A stretch of DNA of 64,000 nt from Wohlfahrtiimonas chitiniclastica DSM 18708 (GTDB lineage: Bacteria > Pseudomonadota > Gammaproteobacteria > Cardiobacteriales > Wohlfahrtiimonadaceae), in contig NZ_AQXD01000002.1 of assembly GCF_000375345.1 (NCBI RefSeq), forward strand, positions 293,506 through 357,505, in the 5' to 3' direction. Shown here piece by piece: positions 56,870 to 64,000 of this stretch (its first letter is position 1; the number at the start of each line of letters is the position of its first letter). The notes below the pieces were generated by a model. The model was not told where the DNA came from. It searched no databases and saw only the letters and a program-made list of their open reading frames with translations. The position numbers and the translations under genes were made by a program.

Positions 56870-58957
56870 ATGGCCAATGATATCTACAGAATTCTTTATG
56901 TTGAAAGCAGTGCAGAAAAGGTCACTCAACTCAAGCAGTTGATTCGTGTGTCGAGTGTTGAGAGTAAAATCACTTTTGATGTGGCAACGACAGATTCTGT
57001 GGATGGCATTAAAATGGCCTTAACCAAAGAGGGCTGTGACTTAATTTTGTTACAAGACTCTCCAAAAGTCCCTGATCTGAAAGAAATTACAGAGGCCATC
57101 GGCATGCAAAGTGTGCCGGTGCTTGTGTTGGTGGCAGAAGAGCAATTTTTAGAAAAACGCCAAATCATGATGCAAGACGGTGCGCTTGATGTCGGTTCAT
57201 TGCAACAAAGTGATGTGCTCTTTAAACAGATCGTGCGTGCCATTTTTGAGCGTAAAAATCAGCAAGGTTACCGTGAAACCCTAGAGAAAAATGCCCAATT
57301 GGCAGAAATTACAGCCCAATTGGCCGCGCAATCTGAAGATTTGATTGCCTATTTTGGTGCCACCGATGGCCTCTTTTTATATGCCAATGAAGCCTTTTTA
57401 AAGTATTTCGGTTGGCAAGATTTTAATGAATTAGCGGCCACCACGGCGCTTGAATACATTGGGGCAGAGCAATCGGCATCTTTTAAAAAGATGATGAAGA
57501 TTGCGAGCAAAACAGGCAAAGAGCAGCAAGCGACGTTAAATCTCATCAATCCACGCACGGGCAATGGCGCTGAAGAAGTGGTGACGATTAAACCTGCAAT
57601 GCATCAAGAGTTGCCTTGCCTTGAAATTTTTGTGGCGCAATCCAATGACGGACAAACTGCACCTGTTGTGGTGGAGGCTACACCTTCTCTCGCGTCGCAG
57701 TTTTATAACCGTTTGGCATTCATTGAGAATTTATCAAATTTTGTGGGCAGCTCATCTTGGTTGGTGAGTTTAGTCTTAGAAGATTATTTTAATTTTCGTA
57801 AAAAATATGGCGTTGAGGTCTTAGAGTCCTATTTCTTGGGGCTGGCTAAACATTTAGATGCTCAGATCAGCAATCTGCATTATGCTCGTTATTCTGATGA
57901 AAGCATGGTGCTTTTGCTCACTAACAGTGACATGACAAAAGTGGATCGCTTAGGGATGGCGATTGTGGCCAGCGCAGAAGGTTATGTGTTTAAAGCAGGG
58001 GATGTGAGTTTTCATGGTTCTTTTTCCTTCTCTTACACCAATTTAGGCGATTCAGTGGAAGGCATCATTGATGCCTGTGCGCGTTTAGATGATTTATCTG
58101 GTTTATTAGAAACCCGCGTGGTCTTTACGGATAAAAAAGAAGAGTCAACCCGTGCCATTCAAGCGGTGCAACATGGCGTTGAAATTTTAGAAGTTGGCGA
58201 CATCGATGAAGAGTACATGCCACTCTTTACTGCATTGAATGATCAGCACATTCGTCAAACCTATATTCCGGTGGCAGACTTCTTAGCCCAAGGCAAAGAG
58301 AATTATGTGGCCAGCTTCTCATTGCGCGATGCACAGGGCAATCCTGTGGTGTGGAACCGAAGCTTCACCTTCACCTCAGACAATGTTTTGATGCGTGATT
58401 TAGATCAATTCATGCTCTCAACAGCCGCTGAAAATCTTGCCAAAGTCGAGGGTGGCAATAAGCGCATTTTAGTGCCGTTATCCATGTACTTTTTAACCAA
58501 GCCTGAATATTTGATGGATTGGATTGAGCAAAATGCCAAAGCGCCTTGTGTGGATCATCAAATCATCTTTGGTTTGGCAGAAGAGGTGGTCGATGAGCAT
58601 TTTGAGGCAGCCAAACACTTCTTCCATGTGATTGCAGAGGCAGGCTTTGCCGGCATGGTGTATGACGTGGTGGACATCACCTCAACGATGGTCACAGAAC
58701 TTGATGTGGTGATGGTGGCCTTGTCTGAAAACTGTATTGGTCGTATGAGTCGCAGCATCTCGAGTGATGAGATGATCAAATTACCAAAATTATTACAAGA
58801 TTTAGAGCGCAAAGGCGCAGGTTTAATGGCAACGGGTGTCAACTCACCGACGAGCATGACGCTTGTGTGGGAATACACCATTCCTTATGCCTCAGGCACC
58901 ATGATTGGTGCTGTGACAGAGTCATTGGACTTTGATTTTTCACAAGTGATCATGTAA
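56870..58957 (+). CDS. FimX-like degenerate REC-PAS-GGDEF-EAL protein
   Basis: A 695-aa cytoplasmic protein whose layout and length match FimX, a c-di-GMP-linked regulator of type IV pili. Domains by position: receiver-like 1-125 (phosphoacceptor Asp replaced, DLILLQDSP), PAS 150-258, GGDEF-like ~285-425, EAL-like ~430-690. The GGDEF motif reads YSDES (341-345) and the EAL motif region reads YVASF (479-483), so neither cyclase nor phosphodiesterase activity is expected; it may bind c-di-GMP, as FimX does, but conservation is low. pilT in the same window supports a pilus role. It starts a tight operon with lptE, 10 bases downstream. The identification is by architecture, not close sequence likeness. 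Confidence 0.68.
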   Translation: MANDIYRILYVESSAEKVTQLKQLIRVSSVESKITFDVATTDSVDGIKMALTKEGCDLILLQDSPKVPDLKEITEAIGMQSVPVLVLVAEEQFLEKRQIMMQDGALDVGSLQQSDVLFKQIVRAIFERKNQQGYRETLEKNAQLAEITAQLAAQSEDLIAYFGATDGLFLYANEAFLKYFGWQDFNELAATTALEYIGAEQSASFKKMMKIASKTGKEQQATLNLINPRTGNGAEEVVTIKPAMHQELPCLEIFVAQSNDGQTAPVVVEATPSLASQFYNRLAFIENLSNFVGSSSWLVSLVLEDYFNFRKKYGVEVLESYFLGLAKHLDAQISNLHYARYSDESMVLLLTNSDMTKVDRLGMAIVASAEGYVFKAGDVSFHGSFSFSYTNLGDSVEGIIDACARLDDLSGLLETRVVFTDKKEESTRAIQAVQHGVEILEVGDIDEEYMPLFTALNDQHIRQTYIPVADFLAQGKENYVASFSLRDAQGNPVVWNRSFTFTSDNVLMRDLDQFMLSTAAENLAKVEGGNKRILVPLSMYFLTKPEYLMDWIEQNAKAPCVDHQIIFGLAEEVVDEHFEAAKHFFHVIAEAGFAGMVYDVVDITSTMVTELDVVMVALSENCIGRMSRSISSDEMIKLPKLLQDLERKGAGLMATGVNSPTSMTLVWEYTIPYASGTMIGAVTESLDFDFSQVIM

Positions 58958-58967
58958 GGGGATAAAA

Positions 58968-59477
58968 ATGACGATGACACGTCGAGGCGTATTACTGGCA
59001 GCAGCGGCTTTAATGGTCACAGGTTGTGGCTTTCATTTGCGCGGTGCCATTCAGTGGCCAAAAGAGTATCAGAAGGTTTATATGGTGGGCTATAACCCTG
59101 ATGATCGTCAGACGTTTTACAGCGCAGTTGTGAATTTTTTCCCATCTGGCGTTAAAATTGTGACGGATGAAGCGCAAGCAGATTTAATCATTCAAGTATT
59201 GTCAGAGCAGCAAACTTCACGTGCCGTGTCAGGTTTAGCAGTCGATCGCGCCACAGAAGAAGTGGTGACATTAACCATGGTGGTGCAAGCGAAAGATCGC
59301 GATGGGCAAGAGATTTTGCCGCCGACCACATTAATGCGCGAAAGTGACTTTAGTTATCAAGAAGCGGCGTTACTCAGTAAATCCACAGACAGTCAACGTG
59401 TCTCTTACGCCCTTCGCCAAGAGCTTGCGGGCATGTTCATGCGCCGTTTAGAAGCTGCCTTACGAGTTCAACCATGA
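58968..59477 (+). CDS. lptE: LPS-assembly lipoprotein LptE
   Basis: Plugs and assembles the LptD translocon at the outer membrane. 169 aa with a signal peptide (arginines at 5-6) and lipobox VTGC, then CGFHLRGAIQWP, the LptE hallmark. AVSGLAVDRATEEVVTLTM and the C-terminal SYALRQELAGMFMRRLEAAL block fit. In many gammaproteobacteria it follows leuS and precedes holA; here it lies between the FimX-like gene and dtd, overlapping dtd by four bases. Confidence 0.9.
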   Translation: MTMTRRGVLLAAAALMVTGCGFHLRGAIQWPKEYQKVYMVGYNPDDRQTFYSAVVNFFPSGVKIVTDEAQADLIIQVLSEQQTSRAVSGLAVDRATEEVVTLTMVVQAKDRDGQEILPPTTLMRESDFSYQEAALLSKSTDSQRVSYALRQELAGMFMRRLEAALRVQP

Positions 59478-59911
59478 TTGCACTGATTCAACGCGTCAAT
59501 CATGCAAGTGTAAAGGTTGATGGAAAAACCATCGGGGCGATTGATGCAGGTTTATTGGCATTTGTCGCCATTGAAAAACATGACACGCCACAAACGGTGG
59601 AAAAAATGGTGGAAAAAATCATCCATTACCGCATTTTTTCTGACGATGCCGGCAAAATGAATCGCTCCCTGCAAGACACAGCGGGCGGATTATTATTGGT
59701 GTCGCAATTTACATTGCTGGCCAATACCGATAAAGGACGCCGCCCATCCTTTACAGACAGCCCACCGGTTGAAATGAGCATTGCGTTGTATGAACACAGT
59801 ATTATGCATGCCAAAACATTGCTACAAACGGTGGCACAAGGGGAATTTGGGGCCGATATGAAAGTATCCTTAGAAAACGATGGCCCCGTCACATTTTGGT
59901 TAGAAGTGTAG
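59474..59911 (+). CDS. dtd: D-aminoacyl-tRNA deacylase
   Basis: Removes D-amino acids (and glycine from tRNA-Ala) from mischarged tRNA. 145 aa with the cross-subunit motif LLVSQFTLLANTDKGRRPSF and the C-terminal NDGPVTFWLEV containing the Gly-cisPro-type GPVTF. ATG overlaps the lptE stop (ATGA), and ruvB starts immediately after its stop, so the genes are co-translated. Confidence 0.95.
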   Translation: MIALIQRVNHASVKVDGKTIGAIDAGLLAFVAIEKHDTPQTVEKMVEKIIHYRIFSDDAGKMNRSLQDTAGGLLLVSQFTLLANTDKGRRPSFTDSPPVEMSIALYEHSIMHAKTLLQTVAQGEFGADMKVSLENDGPVTFWLEV

Positions 59912-60919
59912 ATGATAGAATCCGATAGAATATTGATCAGCGGTGAAAAACAACGCGAAGAAACCGTCATTGATCGCGCCATTCGCCCGAAGCGTTTACA
60001 AGATTACACAGGGCAAGCGGCGCTGCGCAATCAGTTAGAAATTTTCATCACTGCTGCCCGCAATCGTGGGGAAGCGCTCGATCATGTATTGCTGTTTGGC
60101 CCACCAGGATTGGGGAAAACAACGCTGGCCCACATCATTGCCCATGAGTTGGATGTGGGGTTAAAACAAACCTCAGGACCTGTGCTTGAAAAAGCGGGCG
60201 ATTTGGCAGCGTTATTGACGAATTTAGAGCCAAATGATGTGCTGTTCATTGATGAAATCCATCGCTTGAGCCCGATGATTGAAGAGGTGCTCTATCCTGC
60301 GCTTGAGGATTATCAGTTAGACATCATGATTGGGGAAGGGCCCGCGGCGCGCTCCATTAAGATAGATTTGCCGCCTTTTACATTGGTGGGTGCGACAACG
60401 CGTGCAGGCTTATTAACCTCGCCGCTGCGTGATCGCTTTGGCATCATGTCTCGCTTGCAGTTTTATTCCAATGATGAATTGACCAACATTGTTTTGCGTT
60501 CAGCATCGCTTTTGAATGTGGAATTGATGCCAGAAGGCGCCGCTGAAATTGGTAAACGTTCCCGCGGTACGCCAAGGATTGCCAACCGCTTATTGCGCCG
60601 CGTGCGTGATGTGGCAGAGGTGCGTTCAAATGGCGTGATTGATGTGGCGATTGCTAAAGAAGCGTTAAACATGCTAGAAATTGATGCCTATGGCTTAGAT
60701 GAGCATGATCGCCGTTTGTTGCAGTTGATTGTGGAAAAATTCTCAGGCGGTCCTGTGGGGTTAGATACGATTGCCTCAGCCTTAGGGGAAGATCGCGGAA
60801 CGTTAGAAGATGTGATTGAGCCTTATTTGATTCAAGAAGGGTTCATTATGCGCACCCCAAAAGGTCGCGTGGCCACTGAAAAGTGTTGGCAATATTTTGG
60901 CTTAGAGATGGAAGCATGA
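59912..60919 (+). CDS. ruvB: Holliday junction branch migration ATPase RuvB
   Basis: AAA+ motor that, with RuvA, drives branch migration. 335 aa: [11 protein letters not shown], Walker [15 protein letters not shown], Walker [17 protein letters not shown], sensor [22 protein letters not shown], and the winged-helix end. The ATG directly follows the dtd stop with no spacer. ruvA and ruvC are not in the window, an unlinked arrangement compared with the usual ruvCAB clusters. Confidence 0.97.
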   Translation: MIESDRILISGEKQREETVIDRAIRPKRLQDYTGQAALRNQLEIFITAARNRGEALDHVLLFGPPGLGKTTLAHIIAHELDVGLKQTSGPVLEKAGDLAALLTNLEPNDVLFIDEIHRLSPMIEEVLYPALEDYQLDIMIGEGPAARSIKIDLPPFTLVGATTRAGLLTSPLRDRFGIMSRLQFYSNDELTNIVLRSASLLNVELMPEGAAEIGKRSRGTPRIANRLLRRVRDVAEVRSNGVIDVAIAKEALNMLEIDAYGLDEHDRRLLQLIVEKFSGGPVGLDTIASALGEDRGTLEDVIEPYLIQEGFIMRTPKGRVATEKCWQYFGLEMEA

Positions 60920-61875
60920 TGCAAAAAACAGGTGGATTAATCATCGGATTACAGGGTACAACCGTCACGACTCAAGAGCGTGCATGGCTCATGCATCCTT
61001 TGGTGGTGGGCGTGATTTTATTCACCCGCAATTATGAAAGCTTAGAGCAGCTCATTTTGTTGACGGCAAAGATCAAAATGATCAACCCGAAATTGATGAT
61101 CTCTGTGGATCATGAAGGCGGCCGCGTTCAGCGTTTTCGTGAGGGCTTCAGCCGTTTACCGCCGATGGGATCATTAAAAGAGCTGTATGCACAAAATATG
61201 CATTCAGCGCTGATGCAAGCGGAGCATTATGGTTATGTGATGGCATCAGAGCTCAAGCAAGTGAATGTGGATTTTAGCTATGCGCCAGTGTGTGACATTG
61301 ATTATGGGCACAATACAGTGATTGGCGATCGCGCTTTTCACTATGAGCCCGATGCGGTGGCGGCATTGGTGATGGCATTTTATCAAGGCATTCGCCGCGC
61401 TGGTTCCATTGGTGTGGCTAAGCATTTTCCGGGGCATGGTTATGTGTCAGTGGATACCCATTTAGGGATTGGCATTGATGAGCGCCCGCTCGATGAGATC
61501 GAACGCACGGATTTATTGCCCTTCATCACATTGATTGATGCCGGAATAGAAGGCGTGATGCCTGCGCATATCATCTATCCAGCGTTGGATGATGCCCATA
61601 CAGCGGTCACTTCACGCACATGGCTCACGTATCTTCGGGACGTGTTGCATTTTGAAGGCGCCATCATTAGTGATGATTTAGACATGAAAGGGGCAGCGCA
61701 TTTAGGCAGTGCCATAGAAAAAGCTCAAGCCTGCTTTGATGCAGGCATTGACATTATTTTGTGCTGCAATGACTTTGCGGCGATTGAGGATCTTTTATCC
61801 CTCACAACAGAGCGCGTGCTCAGTGAGGATGTGCGTTTTCGTTGTGAAGTGATGCGTGCACATTTACAGGATTGA
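60916..61875 (+). CDS. nagZ: Beta-N-acetylhexosaminidase NagZ
   Basis: GH3 enzyme removing GlcNAc from anhydromuropeptides in cell-wall recycling. 319 aa: [37 protein letters not shown] with the catalytic His, and the nucleophile in [11 protein letters not shown]. The frame opens upstream inside ruvB, but the ATG at 60916 overlaps the ruvB stop and gives the family length. Its last 56 bases overlap a convergent gene on the other strand. Confidence 0.95.
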   Translation: MMQKTGGLIIGLQGTTVTTQERAWLMHPLVVGVILFTRNYESLEQLILLTAKIKMINPKLMISVDHEGGRVQRFREGFSRLPPMGSLKELYAQNMHSALMQAEHYGYVMASELKQVNVDFSYAPVCDIDYGHNTVIGDRAFHYEPDAVAALVMAFYQGIRRAGSIGVAKHFPGHGYVSVDTHLGIGIDERPLDEIERTDLLPFITLIDAGIEGVMPAHIIYPALDDAHTAVTSRTWLTYLRDVLHFEGAIISDDLDMKGAAHLGSAIEKAQACFDAGIDIILCCNDFAAIEDLLSLTTERVLSEDVRFRCEVMRAHLQD

Positions 61876-62593
61876 TGGGTAGGCGCTTGAACTGTTCAGG
61901 GTTAAAGCGCGTTCCTAAATCATAGTGTAAAACGCCTTCAGGATCGCGATAAGCATAGGCATAATGATCATCATAATAGTGCCACACATAAAGCGCAGTG
62001 ATCGGGAATTTAGCCTCAATTTTCAGCTTTTTTGTTAAAGTTTTATTGAGGTGAAAGCAGCCCATAAATTCTAAGTCATGGGCTTTGAGTCCATCTTCAT
62101 CGATCAATAAATCCCCATATTCATAGCGCATAAAAGCAGCAATGCCACGCTCTTCTTCATCTGTTAAGCCTGTGGTGCCAAACCAATCAGCCATCTCTAA
62201 GACAGACGCTTCAGCGCGTTCATTGCGCTCAAAAACATCATCGGTGATGAAATCATCTTTGAGCACATAAAAGAATTCTGTTTTACAATGCCCTGAATAA
62301 AAGAGTGCAGGATTTCGATTTGGCAATGGCACGGCAATTGTGTGCATGCCTTGAATGAGGGTGGGATCATTTTCTTCACTGAGCCACAAAAATTGTGACA
62401 CCACAATGTGCAATGCAGCATCAATGGGGTCAAAACGGCGCGAGATTTCAATGGTGGTGTGTTCAGACAATCCTTCAGGTGATGGCTGCATGCGCTCTGG
62501 CATGGCTAAAAAATCTTGGTAAGATCGGGTTTTTAATTCATCAACCAGCGCTTCAAAGATGGCATTGTCTTTTGTATGTATTGTTTTTAACAC
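61820..62593 (-). CDS. Protein of unknown function, overlapping nagZ
   Basis: I do not recognise this gene. It encodes a ~257-aa, acidic, apparently soluble protein with no signal peptide or membrane helix. Blocks such as SQFLWLSEENDPTLIQGMHT, EEERGIAAFMRYEYGDLLIDEDG and ITALYVWHYYDDHYAYAYRD give an aromatic-rich second half. The start chosen is GTG at 62593 because GGAG lies 9 bases upstream; a GTG at 62626 would add 11 residues. The 3' end overlaps nagZ by 56 bases in antisense. Codon use resembles the neighbours. It is divergent from nfo. The open length and coding look make it real, but the function is unknown. Confidence 0.75.
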   Translation of the reverse strand: MLKTIHTKDNAIFEALVDELKTRSYQDFLAMPERMQPSPEGLSEHTTIEISRRFDPIDAALHIVVSQFLWLSEENDPTLIQGMHTIAVPLPNRNPALFYSGHCKTEFFYVLKDDFITDDVFERNERAEASVLEMADWFGTTGLTDEEERGIAAFMRYEYGDLLIDEDGLKAHDLEFMGCFHLNKTLTKKLKIEAKFPITALYVWHYYDDHYAYAYRDPEGVLHYDLGTRFNPEQFKRLPINPVNVHASLHNENAHPH

Positions 62594-62733
62594 AGCGATC
62601 GTCTCCGTTTTGGTAACAATGCTCACTAGTTTACGGAGAATTAAAAAAAATACTTTGATCTGGTGACAGTTTTTGCTTTAAAAAACATTTAACTGCATTA
62701 AAATGTAAACTTTTGTTGATGGGATTGAAAGGT

Positions 62734-63585
62734 ATGACCTATTTTGTGGGCGCACATGTCAGCGCATCAGGTGGTGTGGATTTAGCACCGCAGCGAGCGA
62801 AAGATATTGGGGCAAATGCATTTGCCTTATTTACGAAAAATCAGCGCCAATGGAAGGCCAAGCCACTTGAGCCAAAAGTGATTGCCAACTTTAAAAAAGA
62901 GTGCTTTAAACTCGGTTTTAAAGGCAATCAGATTTTACCCCATGACAGTTACCTCATTAACTTAGGGCATCCGGAAGAAGAGGGGCTCACTAAATCCCGC
63001 GATGCTTTTTTAGATGAGATGCAGCGCTGCGAGCAATTGGGCATTGAGTTGCTGAACTTTCATCCGGGCAGCCATTTAAATAAGATCAATATTACGGACT
63101 GTTTAGCACGCATTGGCGAGTCCATTAACATTGCGTTGGATCAAACCAAAAATGTGGTGGCTGTGATTGAAAATACTGCAGGGCAAGGCACCAATTTAGG
63201 CTTTGAATTTGAGCAGCTTGCTGAGATCATTCACCATGTGGAAGATAAAAGTCGCGTGGGCGTGTGTATTGATACTTGTCATGCCTTTGTGGCAGGGTAT
63301 GATTTACGCACGTTTGAAGCGTGTGAAAAAACCTTTACCGCCTTTGATGAGATTGTTGGGAATCAATATTTGCGTGCGATGCATCTCAACGATGCGAAAA
63401 CAGACTTTGAAAGCCGTGTGGATCGCCATGCAAGCTTAGGACAAGGCACCATTGGTTTAGGGGCGTTTGAATACATTATGCAGCACCCACAATTTGAAGG
63501 CATTCCTTTAATTTTAGAAACCACCAATCCTGACATTTGGGATCAAGAGATCGGTTTATTGCGCAGTTTTACACAGGAAGCATGA
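62734..63585 (+). CDS. nfo: Endonuclease IV
   Basis: AP endonuclease of base excision repair, a trinuclear-zinc TIM barrel. 283 aa: [96 protein letters not shown] and LETTNPD carry the zinc ligands in family order. ATG 62734 is used ([14 protein letters not shown]); alternative starts a few codons upstream add no conserved residues. The stop overlaps the rsmJ start. Confidence 0.96.
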   Translation: MTYFVGAHVSASGGVDLAPQRAKDIGANAFALFTKNQRQWKAKPLEPKVIANFKKECFKLGFKGNQILPHDSYLINLGHPEEEGLTKSRDAFLDEMQRCEQLGIELLNFHPGSHLNKINITDCLARIGESINIALDQTKNVVAVIENTAGQGTNLGFEFEQLAEIIHHVEDKSRVGVCIDTCHAFVAGYDLRTFEACEKTFTAFDEIVGNQYLRAMHLNDAKTDFESRVDRHASLGQGTIGLGAFEYIMQHPQFEGIPLILETTNPDIWDQEIGLLRSFTQEA

Positions 63586-64000
63586 TGGATTCATTAGCAT
63601 TGATTTTGCCAGCAGATGGGCAAATGCCAGATTTGGCCAATACATACACGGTGCAAAGTGCACCATTGACGTATCCCTCTTTTGTGTGGGATGGGCAATC
63701 ACTCTTTTGGCAAGATGAAGCGAAACAGAAATTAACCGTAGATTTTGCCTCCCCAAAGCAATTGTGGCGCTTTTCTAAACTCAATAAAGCGCAAGAGCCC
63801 ATTTTACGTGCATTAAAGTGGAAAAATGGCGAAGGGCAAGCGGTGTGGGATTTAACGGCAGGTCTTGGGCGCGATGGTGGATTGCTGGCATATTCTGGTT
63901 GTACGGTGACATTCTTTGAGCGCAATCCCACGTTGCAAATTCTGCTCTCTGAGGCGATTTTTAGCCTTCAAACAGAGATGCCAGAGATGGCTGCCCGCAT
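63585..64000 (+). CDS. rsmJ: 16S rRNA (guanine1516-N2)-methyltransferase RsmJ, 3'-truncated
   Basis: The frame runs from ATG 63585, overlapping the nfo stop (TGATG), to the window end without a stop, giving 138 complete codons. The SAM-binding VWDLTAGLGRDGGLLAYSGCTVTFFERNP, with KWKNGEG ahead of it, is the RsmJ (YhiQ) hallmark. The family is ~250 aa, so close to half lies outside. Probably co-transcribed with nfo. Confidence 0.87.
   Translation, partial: MDSLALILPADGQMPDLANTYTVQSAPLTYPSFVWDGQSLFWQDEAKQKLTVDFASPKQLWRFSKLNKAQEPILRALKWKNGEGQAVWDLTAGLGRDGGLLAYSGCTVTFFERNPTLQILLSEAIFSLQTEMPEMAAR

Overview
The window looks like a chromosomal core region of a gammaproteobacterium with moderate-to-low GC. 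It contains FabA/FabB, monomeric isocitrate dehydrogenase, glutathione reductase, RpoH, LptE, an LpxL-type acyltransferase, PilT and RuvB. Codon use looks even throughout, and I saw no insertion sequence, prophage, CRISPR array, tRNA or rRNA. The gene mix would fit the Cardiobacteriales (Wohlfahrtiimonas/Ignatzschineria-like), but that placement is inference. Both ends cut genes: gatB lacks its 5' end and rsmJ lacks its 3' end. No gene-free stretch exceeds 300 bases; the longest (about 16050-16345 and 33169-33456) are regulatory.

Layout. 1-5.6 kb: gatB, a hemerythrin-like protein, monomeric icd and the Na+/glutamate symporter gltS. 5.6-7.5 kb: queCDE for queuosine precursor synthesis, with overlapping genes under a preQ1-I riboswitch. 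7.5-13.6 kb: nitrogen and glutamate genes, namely glnA (with a sigma-54-like promoter), azlCD, an amino-acid antiporter plus glutaminase, and murI. 13.7-19.2 kb: lysO, then an aromatic amino-acid uptake island. In the island an MFS symporter gene (minus strand) sits behind a complete Phe/Tyr attenuator. Divergent to it is an operon encoding a TrpR/YerC-like repressor and a TrpXYZ-type ABC transporter, preceded by a near-perfect trp operator.

19.3-31 kb: an internally shortened ACR3-like transporter, panBC, a Mop-type molybdate-binding protein, an NlpD-like lipoprotein, maeB, rpoH with a BON lipoprotein gene and gor, a Pit phosphate transporter, tsaC and a lone Aer-type PAS protein. 31-40.5 kb: a Fur-box-controlled TonB receptor, a zinc alcohol dehydrogenase, leuCD-alaS and proB. 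40.6-50.2 kb: secA, rpsT, metNIQ, rpmB-rpmG, and hemL-rpe-pilT. 50.3-55.4 kb: rsfS-rlmH, then gpt-lpxL-glycosyltransferase-fabA-fabB for the cell envelope. 55.5-64 kb: rimO, a degenerate FimX-like protein with lptE-dtd-ruvB-nagZ in one tight operon, an unrecognised gene overlapping nagZ, nfo and rsmJ.

The strongest regulatory finding is the attenuator at 16085-16222. It has a 29-codon leader peptide with eight consecutive Phe/Tyr codons, an antiterminator pairing and an intrinsic terminator, all just upstream of the MFS gene. Other points worth checking are the trp operator, the preQ1-I riboswitch, the sigma-54-like glnA promoter, the internal deletion in the ACR3-like transporter and the FimX-like protein whose catalytic motifs are all lost.
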